Source of the DNA: CAYRYU01 sp964428355 | GTDB lineage: Bacteria; Muiribacteriota; Ozemobacteria; Ozemobacterales; Ozemobacteraceae | Direction: 5' to 3' | DNA: 15,364 nt | NCBI GenBank assembly: GCA_964428355.1 | Contig: CAYRYU010000143.1 | Location: forward strand, 1-15,364 | Shown here: piece by piece, positions 1 through 5,785 of the stretch | How positions within the stretch are numbered: the stretch's first letter is position 1 | Layout of the letters: every line of letters starts with the position of its first letter | Program-made: the position numbers and the translations under genes | Notes under the pieces: generated by a model | Told to the model about the DNA's origin: nothing | The model's database searches: none | Seen by the model: only the letters and a program-made list of their open reading frames with translations

Positions 1-2050
1 CATTGCCAGTAACAGTCAGATTTCCACTGTTTTGAGTAGTATTTTCCAGAACGCCGCCGGAAGTAACCGTCAAACTGGCGCAAGAAACGGTTCCAGAAAC
101 GCCAACTGTTCCGTTGATCTCTACGGAGTCGCTGGCGGTGGGGATGCGGGCGTCGAGCCAGGTGGCGGAGGCGTTCCAGTCGCCGCCGGCGGCGATGGTG
201 CGCATCACGCCATCACCAGGATGCCTTGGGAGAACGACATCCAGCGCGTCGGTCCGGCGGAGGCCGCCTTCGGAATAGGCGCAGACTAGGCGGGCATCGG
301 TGCCCGATGCCTGGAAGACCGAGCCGACGAGGGTGCCGGAACCAATTTCCAGGCTCCACTCGACACGGGTGACCGAGGCGATGGTCTGATCCGAATACGA
401 CGCGAGAACCGCTATTTGGGCTAGATCCAGAGTGCCGGTGGCCGAGGGCAGGATGATAGTGTGCGTTGCCAGTGCGATCCCGAGCAGGGCACGAACCGAA
501 ACCGTGGCGACGCTTATCGGCACCTGCTCCGTGGCCGAGGCCCCCAGGTTGTCCCAGGCGGCAACCTGGAAGACGAAGGACCCGACCGTTGGAGGCGTGA
601 ACAGATACGTGCAGGTAGCCGCGGTCGAGGAGGCCACTTCCCCACCGTCCCTCAGGATCTGCATTCTCGCGATGGTGCCGTCGAGGTCGCGGGCCCGGGC
701 TTCCACGGGAATCGGAGTCCCGACGGGGAAAACCGCGCCCGGAGCTGGTTGCAGGATCGTGATCAGGGGCGGCTGGTTCGCGATGGGGCCGGAGAACTCG
801 GGTCCGCCCAGACCGGTGGCAATCGCTATCCGGTAGGTTCGCACCATCCCCGCGACTGTGCCGGGGAACGCCACGATCAATGTGTCGTTTCCGTCGAACT
901 GCATGCCGGTCACGCCAATCGAACCACTTGCCGGAGCAATCTCGGAGAATTTCCGCGGGGGCCAGAAGAAACCGGTACCGGCACTGGTGTCGACCGCGCC
1001 GGTGCCGTTCCAGCGTGCAAGGATCGGGGTTTTGGCGGTCCCCTGGACCCCGCCCAGGACGAAAGACGTATCGGGCAGTATGATCCCCTGGTTGAGCGGG
1101 CCCTGGTTGAGGCAGAGGCCCGTGGTCGAGGCGGTCGTCATGTCGAGGCGCGCCAGGGCCGAGCGGGCACCCAGAGCGTCAACGTAGGCTATGTAAGCGA
1201 AGCCGTCGATGCCGTTCCAGAACAGGCGCTGGATCTTCCAGGTTGCTGCATCGGTGATGCCGCTGCCTCCGAAGGCCAGGACCTGGGCGGGTGAACGGCG
1301 CCAGGACTCGGCCTGGTTGGCCACGGCCCGAAGAGTGACTCCGTCGCTGGCGATCTCGAGGTGGGGAACGGTCGGCGGCGCGGTCCGGCGGGAAAACTCA
1401 CCGAGCGCCTGCGCGTTGACGGCGGAAGGATCCACGCCCGAAAGGAGTTTCCCCGCCATGTCGAAATAGGATTGGATGATCGTCCGCAAAACATTGACCA
1501 TCCCCGATCGGGAGTTCGACATCAATACGGGGGACCGGAAAACCGACAGCAGCGAATTGGCCAGAACGTCGGCTGGAAGCCCGCAACCGGACGGAACCAT
1601 GTCCATGGTGTTGGCGCCAAGGTTCAACTCGGTTGCGCCATGGAAGTCGGTGAAACTCCCGTAATGGCCGCCCTCGATCCTGAGAAGGCTGACCACGGGC
1701 CGGAGGGGAAGACTGGAAAAGGTCACGTCGGCGCTGCCGTCGGGATTGACCTGGACGGTACGGGTGAGGATCTGGACCGGACTGTCGTTGCCCGGGGTTC
1801 CGAGAATCAGCCGAACGGTCACGGTACAGGTGCCGCTGGCCGCGGGCGCAGCCCGCACCCCGGCCAAAGGCTGTTTCGCCTCACTGGGCAGAACCATCCG
1901 GAAGTTGAGGTTGGCCACACCCTCGGGTGTGCCCTGGGAAAGATCGGCCCCAATCGGCTTGTCCCCAGACAGGAAATCGCACCCGCTCAGGTTCGCCAGA
2001 AAAAGAAACAAAGCCGCCAGGAAAAGACAAAATGGGATCGTCCGTCTCAT
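1..2050 (-). CDS. Large surface lipoprotein with Ig-like domains and a beta-helix start (partial, C-terminus beyond left edge)
   Basis: The frame is open from the ATG at 2050 to the window edge, giving 683 residues without a stop. The N-terminus is a lipoprotein signal peptide: Arg2-Arg3, a hydrophobic core, then the lipobox LSGC with the lipidated Cys at residue 24. Residues 45-145 look like a beta-sandwich. Residues 425-513 read as a bacterial Ig/cadherin-like domain (starts NQPPLITILQPAPGAVF, contains ARDLDGTI). Residues about 518-608 resemble a Big_2 Ig-like domain (SYSDQTIASVTRVEWSL). From residue 618 the motif GGDWNASATW..RIPTASDSVEI begins a G8-like or beta-helix segment of short Val/Thr/Gly strands that continues off the edge. 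A GAGGA Shine-Dalgarno site lies about 9 bases before the ATG. The domains suggest an adhesin-like or glycan-binding surface protein; the exact role is unknown. The gene is monocistronic as far as can be seen. Confidence 0.88.
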   Translation of the reverse strand, partial: MRRTIPFCLFLAALFLFLANLSGCDFLSGDKPIGADLSQGTPEGVANLNFRMVLPSEAKQPLAGVRAAPAASGTCTVTVRLILGTPGNDSPVQILTRTVQVNPDGSADVTFSSLPLRPVVSLLRIEGGHYGSFTDFHGATELNLGANTMDMVPSGCGLPADVLANSLLSVFRSPVLMSNSRSGMVNVLRTIIQSYFDMAGKLLSGVDPSAVNAQALGEFSRRTAPPTVPHLEIASDGVTLRAVANQAESWRRSPAQVLAFGGSGITDAATWKIQRLFWNGIDGFAYIAYVDALGARSALARLDMTTASTTGLCLNQGPLNQGIILPDTSFVLGGVQGTAKTPILARWNGTGAVDTSAGTGFFWPPRKFSEIAPASGSIGVTGMQFDGNDTLIVAFPGTVAGMVRTYRIAIATGLGGPEFSGPIANQPPLITILQPAPGAVFPVGTPIPVEARARDLDGTIARMQILRDGGEVASSTAATCTYLFTPPTVGSFVFQVAAWDNLGASATEQVPISVATVSVRALLGIALATHTIILPSATGTLDLAQIAVLASYSDQTIASVTRVEWSLEIGSGTLVGSVFQASGTDARLVCAYSEGGLRRTDALDVVLPRHPGDGVMRTIAAGGDWNASATWLDARIPTASDSVEINGTVGVSGTVSCASLTVTSGGVLENTTQNSGNLTVTGN

Positions 2051-2069
2051 TCTAGGTGTTCCTCAACAA

Positions 2070-2099
2070 GGTTGGATTTTCCTTTTCCAACCCATTTTA
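2070..2099 (-). promoter_or_regulatory. Possible -10 box and 7-bp inverted repeat upstream of the lipoprotein gene
   Basis: Reading on the minus strand, TAAAAT (2099-2094) is a reasonable -10 box. It is followed directly by an inverted repeat whose arms are GGTTGGA and TCCAACC (2092-2086 and 2076-2070) around a 9-base A/G-rich spacer. The repeat would lie at the start of the transcript, about 20 bases before the ATG at 2050. It could be an operator or a 5'-UTR hairpin. No convincing -35 box sits at the usual spacing, so the promoter call is weak; the inverted repeat itself is exact. Confidence 0.3.
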
Positions 2100-2233
2100 C
2101 CGGGCCTTTGAGAAAAATGGAACAAAAAAACCGATGAGCGTCTGCGAGTGCGGTCAGGGGTCGGGCTCCAGGCCACAGCCATCTCTGACAACGCCGACCT
2201 CTATTCGTTTCAGGCGAATCCCTGAAGCCGCAT

Positions 2234-2292
2234 TGTAGCCGCTCTGAAGCCGCGGACTTCAGTCCGCGCGCGGGTAAAAACCCGCGGCTACA
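2234..2292. repeat. Palindromic paired-hairpin element (REP/MITE-like)
   Basis: The element is bounded by the 9-bp inverted repeat TGTAGCCGC / GCGGCTACA. Inside are two perfect hairpins: CGCGGACT/AGTCCGCG with a 2-base loop (2251-2258, 2261-2268) and CGCGGGT/ACCCGCG with a 4-base A loop (2269-2275, 2280-2286). Similar 'GCGGACTTCAGTCCGC...GCGGCTACA' sequences occur as dispersed intergenic repeats in various bacterial genomes. Only one copy is in this window, so its dispersed nature is inferred. Confidence 0.6.
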
Positions 2293-2485
2293 CGACCCGA
2301 CCCGCACGATGGGGGAAGTGGGCTATTGCATCCCGGATGGCGCATCGCAAACGACCCGTCCCCATCCTGGATCGATTCCAATATTCCAGATTCGATATTC
2401 CCATCCGCAAACGAATGAGGCGCTTCACGGTTTTTGCTCTTCCTGGAAGGCGACCGGGAATTCAAAAACAGCCGAGAAATTCCCC

Positions 2486-2505
2486 GCCGGGTGGGGGCAC
2501 CCGGC
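2486..2505. repeat. Hairpin repeat GCCGGGTG / CACCCGGC
   Basis: This is a perfect 8-bp stem around a GGGG loop, followed by CTACA (2506-2510), the same bases that end the paired-hairpin element at 2292. The shared ending and the stem sequence are typical of short dispersed intergenic palindromes. It has no T-run beside it, so it is not read as a terminator. Confidence 0.45.
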
Positions 2506-2570
2506 CTACAAGGACAAACGGCAGAATTTCACGAAAGTCCGCCGGCGGTCAAACCGGGGTACTCGGGGAA

Positions 2571-2614
2571 AACAAAACTGCGGGCCCCTATCCCGATACA
2601 GGATTGGGACCCGC
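2571..2614 (-). terminator. Intrinsic terminator of the DUF2892-DUF6132-trxA operon
   Basis: On the minus strand, 12 bases after the thioredoxin stop, GCGGGTCCC pairs with GGGGCCCGC (one G-T pair), and the stem extends past one mismatch through ATCC/GGAT around a short loop. It is followed by AGTTTTGTTTT. A GC-rich stem plus a T-rich tail directly downstream of the last gene fits a Rho-independent terminator. Confidence 0.7.
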
Positions 2615-2626
2615 TCTTGAAAACGT

Positions 2627-2947
2627 TTACAGCAGGTGCTGCTTGATCTGGTTTTCCAGGTCGGCTTCGGTCGTCGCTCCAAGATGGGTGTGGACCACCT
2701 TCCCCGCCTTGAAGAAAAGGATGCTCGGAATCGACATGATGTTGAACTGACCCGCGAGTTCCTGGTTCTCGTCGACGTTCACCTTGGCGATCTTCACCTT
2801 CCCCGCATACTTGGTGGAAAGGTTGTCGACGATGGGGCCCATGACCCGGCAGGGGCCGCACCACGGAGCCCAGAAATCCACGAGCGCGGATCCCTTTGAT
2901 TCGAGCACATCGGTCTTGAATGATTCCTTGTTCAATTCGGTTGTCAT
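2627..2947 (-). CDS. trxA: Thioredoxin
   Basis: This is a 106-residue protein of normal thioredoxin length. It carries the active site WCGPC at residues 29-33 in the context VDFWAPWCGPCR, and the cis-proline at Pro74 (SIPSILFF). It has no signal peptide, so it should be a cytoplasmic dithiol reductant that reduces protein disulfides and is recycled by thioredoxin reductase. The start at 2947 is set by a strong AGGAGGA site about 5 bases upstream; a longer open frame reaching 3100 has no such site and adds sequence foreign to the family. It is the third gene of a minus-strand operon behind two small membrane proteins (59-base gap to the nearer one) and ends at a clear terminator. The operon suggests reducing power supplied to, or passed through, the membrane partners. 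The family assignment is firm; the partnership is inference. Confidence 0.97.
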   Translation of the reverse strand: MTTELNKESFKTDVLESKGSALVDFWAPWCGPCRVMGPIVDNLSTKYAGKVKIAKVNVDENQELAGQFNIMSIPSILFFKAGKVVHTHLGATTEADLENQIKQHLL

Positions 2948-3006
2948 GTTTTCCTCCTGATGCAGGGAGGAGTCTACCTCCCGTGGATTCGCCCTAGGAT
3001 ACCCCG

Positions 3007-3180
3007 TCATCGTCCCGCTGACAAGACGAAGCCGAGGAACATTCCGTAAAGGGTGCTGAGCACCGGATTGGATGTGATGGGGCAGGCCCCGGTCGAGCAT
3101 CCGATGAACCTGTAGAAAACGAAGCCCACCACTCCGCCAATAACGGGATACGCCATCTTGGAAAGTATCGCTGACATCAT
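3007..3180 (-). CDS. DUF6132 small membrane protein
   Basis: A 57-residue protein with two hydrophobic segments (about residues 10-25 and 41-54) joined by a short loop with the pattern CSTGACPITSNP. Cys28 and Cys33 lie in this loop. The loop and the following LYGMFLGF match what I know of the DUF6132 family, which has no established biochemical role. A GGGAGGG site precedes a double ATG; the second ATG (3177) has the better spacing, so the protein may be one residue shorter. It sits 11 bases after the DUF2892 gene and upstream of trxA. Two cysteines in the loop of a membrane protein made beside thioredoxin and a DUF2892 protein suggest a thiol- or sulfur-related task, but this is inference. 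Confidence 0.85.
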   Translation of the reverse strand: MMSAILSKMAYPVIGGVVGFVFYRFIGCSTGACPITSNPVLSTLYGMFLGFVLSAGR

Positions 3181-3191
3181 TCCCCCTCCCT

Positions 3192-3395
3192 TCATTCGCC
3201 GCGACAGCAGGATTTGAAGCCCACCTTCACCAGGACATCCTCGAGCAGGCACCACCTGCTGATCGAGGATTGGAAGAGGTTCAGCCCCACGAAAAAGGTC
3301 AAGAACAACCAATTTGGGGAATGGAAATGCGACATCACGAGGCTCAAGGAAATGAGCGACCCGGCCACGAGCCGCACTATCCGTTCGGTATTCAT
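3192..3395 (-). CDS. DUF2892 (YgaP-like) inner-membrane protein
   Basis: A 67-residue protein beginning MNTERIVRLVAG with two predicted membrane helices (about residues 7-23 and 29-45). The phrase FFVGLNLFQSS and the following Cys-containing RWCLLEDVLVKVGF are characteristic of DUF2892, the membrane part of YgaP-type proteins, where it is often fused or adjacent to rhodanese sulfurtransferase domains. Here it stands alone, with Cys49 and a terminal Cys-Cys pair (63-64). AGGAGGA lies about 6 bases before the ATG. It is the first gene of the operon leading to DUF6132 and thioredoxin. No rhodanese is present, so thioredoxin may be the thiol partner (inference). Confidence 0.88.
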   Translation of the reverse strand: MNTERIVRLVAGSLISLSLVMSHFHSPNWLFLTFFVGLNLFQSSISRWCLLEDVLVKVGFKSCCRGE

Positions 3396-3444
3396 CCTGA
3401 TTCCTCCTTTTTCACTTCTGTTTACGTTAAAGCAAAGACCGTAC

Positions 3445-3495
3445 CAGGTGCGGAATCCTGTTCCCCAGGCCGCTTGGCCACGGGGAAGTCACCTG
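3445..3495. promoter_or_regulatory. Nested inverted repeat in the divergent intergenic region
   Basis: Between the divergent DUF2892 and HTH genes lie CAGGTG (3445-3450) and its exact complement CACCTG (3490-3495). Within them is a further palindrome: TTCCCC (3461-3466), GGCC-GCTT-GGCC (3468-3479) and GGGGAA (3482-3487). It ends one base before the first ATG of the HTH gene. It could be an operator for that regulator or for the thioredoxin operon, or a hairpin that occludes translation of the HTH gene. Confidence 0.4.
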
Positions 3496-3496
3496 A

Positions 3497-4045
3497 ATGA
3501 TGCGAATTTTCTTCCTACATGCGCATTTTTTTCATATCTCCGCGGAGAATCTCAGGGTTGGAACCCCGATATTCAACAATGTTCCGCTTTCGCCCGATAA
3601 GGTGGCCGTCCTGCAAGAGATTTCGAGGAGTTGGAGTATGCAGAAGGAATTCTCTCTCGCGGATCTGGCAACACGGTTCCACGTTTCCCGTCGAAAGGTC
3701 TGGGAATGGATGCTCGCCTTCCCCCAGTTTCTAAAACCCGCGATCGGGGCCCACGGTCTTCTCGAGTTTCCGGCCATGAGCCTCAAGTTCTGGTGCGTGA
3801 TCGCATCGGCAGCCCGAAACGGCTTCTCCGAATCTGAAACCCTGGAACTCCTTTCCAGGCGGGCCGAAGAGGACGAGCGAAGACCTGAGGGGAAAGAGAT
3901 GGCCGGGACCGCCACAGCAAGGGAGCAAGCCGGACCCCATGGAGTGACACTTGCGACCCTCCTGAGAACCCTGGTAGGCCCGATCCAGCGACGGATGGAA
4001 GCCTTGCAGGAGGAGATCGACAACCTGAAATCCCGCCCCGCCTGA
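3497..4045 (+). CDS. Helix-turn-helix protein with C-terminal coiled coil
   Basis: This is a 182-residue protein. Residues about 32-48 form a likely first helix, followed by a helix-turn-helix at about 52-72 (FSLADLATRFHVSRRKVWEWM), in the style of MerR-like or winged DNA-binding domains. A helical stretch follows, then a charged linker (about 122-145), then a heptad-like C-terminal coiled coil at about 158-179 (RRMEALQEEIDNL) that would allow dimerisation. No ligand-binding domain is evident. The start is uncertain: the double ATG at 3497/3500 has a poor ribosome site, while an ATG at 3638 has a good GAGGAG site 7 bases away but would remove the first helix of the domain. Most likely it is a DNA-binding regulator of unknown target; the adjacent divergent operon or the downstream pilin genes are candidates. 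Confidence 0.72.
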   Translation: MMRIFFLHAHFFHISAENLRVGTPIFNNVPLSPDKVAVLQEISRSWSMQKEFSLADLATRFHVSRRKVWEWMLAFPQFLKPAIGAHGLLEFPAMSLKFWCVIASAARNGFSESETLELLSRRAEEDERRPEGKEMAGTATAREQAGPHGVTLATLLRTLVGPIQRRMEALQEEIDNLKSRPA

Positions 4046-4132
4046 TTCCCGGTTCTGTTTCGCCCCCCTTTCCGAGGCCCTCGAGCGGGATCCCCCCCGG
4101 GAGATTTTCCTCCGGGAAATGAAATGGGGGAA

Positions 4133-4161
4133 TTGTCGGGTCCCGGGGCCCGTGCTATCAT
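4133..4161 (+). promoter_or_regulatory. Sigma-70-type promoter for the pseudopilin operon
   Basis: TTGTCG (4133-4138) and TATCAT (4156-4161) are separated by exactly 17 bases, matching the -35 and -10 consensus at 4 of 6 and 5 of 6 positions. Transcription would start near 4168, giving a leader of about 90 bases before the ATG at 4261. Confidence 0.5.
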
Positions 4162-4181
4162 TGGATCCGACCCGCAGGAAG

Positions 4182-4244
4182 CCGGTGGGCAGGGACATCA
4201 CAACCTTGCGGGTGGCAGGGCACCCAAATGGGCGTACCCACCGG
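4182..4244 (+). promoter_or_regulatory. Foldable 5' leader of the pseudopilin operon
   Basis: An exact 8-bp inverted repeat, CCGGTGGG (4182-4189) with CCCACCGG (4237-4244), closes a 47-base interval. The interval contains a local hairpin GGGTG-GCAGGG-CACCC (4210-4225). A competing hairpin TGGG-CGTA-CCCA (4229-4240) would use part of the same right arm. The right arm ends 7 bases before the GGAGG ribosome site (4252-4256). Alternative pairing so near the ribosome site could control translation. I do not recognise a named riboswitch in it. Confidence 0.35.
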
Positions 4245-4260
4245 GGCGGTTGGAGGTCGG

Positions 4261-4725
4261 ATGGGAAATCGACGGGGGTTCACGTTGATCGAGATCCTCA
4301 TCGCGATCGTTTTCCTGTCGATCGCCCTCCTCGCGATGCTCTGGATGAACCAGGCATCCAACAAGGGCGCAATGGATGCCTATTATGAGTTTTTGGGTTT
4401 TTCCCTTGCCCAGGAACCGATAGAGGTTTTCCGCGGACTGGGTTTCGATTGGGCCGAAAATTACCTGAACGACCGGATTCCCGAACTTCCCGACTATCCC
4501 CTGGACTGGAAAGAGGTCCGTGACCTGACCTTCGCCCAGGCACAGCATCCCGCCGAGGCGGTATTCTTCAAACGGCACATCGCCCTGGAACCGGTCGAAA
4601 AGGGTGGTCTCAGGGCACTCAGGATCACAGTGACGGTATCGCCCGCGGAGAAGAACCGTGTGATGGCGTGGCTGAGCCGCGACGACATCAAACTCGAATC
4701 CCTCATCGTGGAGAAGCCCAAATGA
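4261..4725 (+). CDS. Type IV prepilin-like protein (minor pseudopilin, PilV/GspI type)
   Basis: A 154-residue protein with a class III leader: MGNRRG followed by FTLIEILIAIVFLSIALLA. Prepilin peptidase would cut after Gly6; mature Phe1 would be N-methylated and Glu5 is present. The hydrophobic N-terminal helix is the assembly domain. The remaining ~120 residues form a small soluble head not closely recognised. The ATG at 4261 is chosen because GGAGG lies 4 bases upstream and the leader has the normal short length; an upstream ATG at 4228 would add 11 residues without support. The next pilin gene begins in its stop codon. With the downstream PilW/GspJ-like protein it likely forms a tip or minor component of a type IV pilus or secretion pseudopilus whose ATPase and platform genes are elsewhere. 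Confidence 0.9.
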   Translation: MGNRRGFTLIEILIAIVFLSIALLAMLWMNQASNKGAMDAYYEFLGFSLAQEPIEVFRGLGFDWAENYLNDRIPELPDYPLDWKEVRDLTFAQAQHPAEAVFFKRHIALEPVEKGGLRALRITVTVSPAEKNRVMAWLSRDDIKLESLIVEKPK

Positions 4726-5483
4726 AGCGAGGACGGGGGTTCACTCTGGTGGAGATCCTGGTCGTCGCCGGGTGCATCGTCCTGCTCATGGGGCCGATCC
4801 TCAGCATCCTGCGCTCCGGAAGCCGCACCTCGCTCCAGGGGATGCTCCAGATCGACACGACCCTCGAAGCCAGGCGGATCATCAAGCAGTTCCACACCGA
4901 CCTCAAGCAGGCCTGTTTCAGCAACGACCAGGACGTTCTCACGATCGGGTTTTCGAACCTCCTCAAAGAGTCCGGAAAGCTCCCGGACCTTTCCTACAGC
5001 TTTCTCTGCTTTCCCCTCCACGGACGTATGGAGGAAGCGGTCCCCGCCTCGCTTTCCGGGAAAGCAAAACGCCTTTTGAGCCGGGTAACGTACAAGCTCG
5101 AAAAGCAGGCTGACCCTGAAAAACCATTCCTCAGACTGACCCGGGAGGAAAAGTACCATCCCGAACACGCCGAGGGGGACCGGTATGCCGACGGGGTTCA
5201 CAGGCGGGTTCTCAGCGAGAGGGTAAATTTTCTCCAGATCAAGCCCATCGAGATCCAGACTTTCGGCAAGAAGCAGTACTACTTCTGGATCACGCTCCAG
5301 CTCACCGACACGATAGGACGCGCGGACCGGAAAAGCATGTCGCCGGGGGTTCCGATATCCGAGCGTTCCAGCGGACTGCTGGTAGCCGACTTTTTCGACG
5401 TCGTCTACCCGGAATTTTTCAACGCCTTCTGGAACCAGGAAGGGATCAACCGCAACTGGCACACCGTGACGGTCGCGCCCTGA
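4722..5483 (+). CDS. Type IV prepilin-like protein (minor pseudopilin, PilW/GspJ type)
   Basis: A 253-residue protein with leader MKRGRG, then FTLVEILVVAGCIVLLMGPIL. Cleavage is expected after Gly6 and mature Glu5 is present. The size, and the segment QIDTTLEARRIIKQFHTDLKQ after the membrane helix, resemble PilW/GspJ-type minor pilins, which are larger than major pilins. Its ATG overlaps the TGA of the previous gene (ATGA), with GGAG 8 bases upstream, so the two are translationally coupled and probably made in fixed ratio. No terminator hairpin follows directly; instead the gene runs into a cluster of inverted repeats. The subclass is judged from length and position and is less certain than the prepilin call. 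Confidence 0.88.
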   Translation: MKRGRGFTLVEILVVAGCIVLLMGPILSILRSGSRTSLQGMLQIDTTLEARRIIKQFHTDLKQACFSNDQDVLTIGFSNLLKESGKLPDLSYSFLCFPLHGRMEEAVPASLSGKAKRLLSRVTYKLEKQADPEKPFLRLTREEKYHPEHAEGDRYADGVHRRVLSERVNFLQIKPIEIQTFGKKQYYFWITLQLTDTIGRADRKSMSPGVPISERSSGLLVADFFDVVYPEFFNAFWNQEGINRNWHTVTVAP

Positions 5484-5488
5484 TCGGG

Positions 5489-5766
5489 GCCACGGAGATA
5501 CCGAGCCACAGAGGTTCTGACCTGTGAAAAAGAGAGAACCGGAAAACTTGGCCACAGAGGGCGCAGAGATAGGGGAAGAATTGGCCGCAGAGGTCACAGA
5601 GAACTCAGAGAGAAATCCATATTCGCCCGGTGAACTCTGTGCGCTCTTTGGCTCACAAGTTCTGACCGGGATTAGAAAGAACCGGGATTTGATTCGCGGA
5701 GGGCGCAGAGGACGCAGAGAGAGATAGGAAAAATCGGCTCGGTGAACTCTGTGCGCTCTGTGGCTC
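5489..5766. repeat. Cluster of CCACAGAG inverted and direct repeats
   Basis: The whole gap between the pilin genes and the next gene is repeat DNA. GCCACAGAGG occurs at 5505-5514 and 5551-5560, with related GGCCACGGAG at 5488-5497 and GGCCGCAGAGGTCACAGAG at 5583-5601. The 26-base sequence GGTGAACTCTGTG...TGGCTC occurs at 5629-5654 and again at 5741-5766 with one mismatch; it is largely the reverse complement of the CCACAGAG units, so long hairpins can form (for example 5551-5567 with 5635-5653). GAGGGCGCAGAG also recurs at 5557-5568 and 5699-5710. This type of sequence is found as a dispersed intergenic repeat in several bacterial genomes. Open frames across it are not genes. Confidence 0.75.
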
Positions 5767-5785
5767 CGGCGGTTCTCGCGTGGAA

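Larger units (their letters stand above)
2051..2626. other. Non-coding spacer of 576 bases between thioredoxin and the lipoprotein gene
   Basis: I find no credible gene here. Open frames in this stretch have no ribosome binding site and low-complexity translations. It holds the lipoprotein upstream region (2051-2130), a paired-hairpin repeat (2234-2292), a second hairpin (2486-2505) and the thioredoxin terminator (2571-2614). The remainder (about 2130-2233 and 2293-2480) shows no structure I can name. Confidence 0.6.

Noticed and set aside
432..1294. Long plus-strand open frames (up to 277 codons) opposite the lipoprotein gene
   Set aside because: They are mirror frames of a GC-rich gene. 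The minus frame has a start, signal peptide, lipobox and recognisable Ig-like domains; the plus frames have Arg/Gly-rich nonsense translations.
4085..4125. A possible terminator hairpin (CCCGG...CCGGG) after the HTH gene
   Set aside because: The stem is only 5 bp with an 11-base loop and no T-run follows.
4182..4260. A c-di-GMP-I (GEMM) riboswitch before the pilin genes
   Set aside because: The leader can fold, but the conserved GEMM sequence blocks and tetraloop receptor are not present.
5524..5727. A 67-codon open frame on the plus strand with an ATG-like start
   Set aside because: It lies wholly within the CCACAGAG repeat cluster and its translation simply reflects the repeat; it has no ribosome site.
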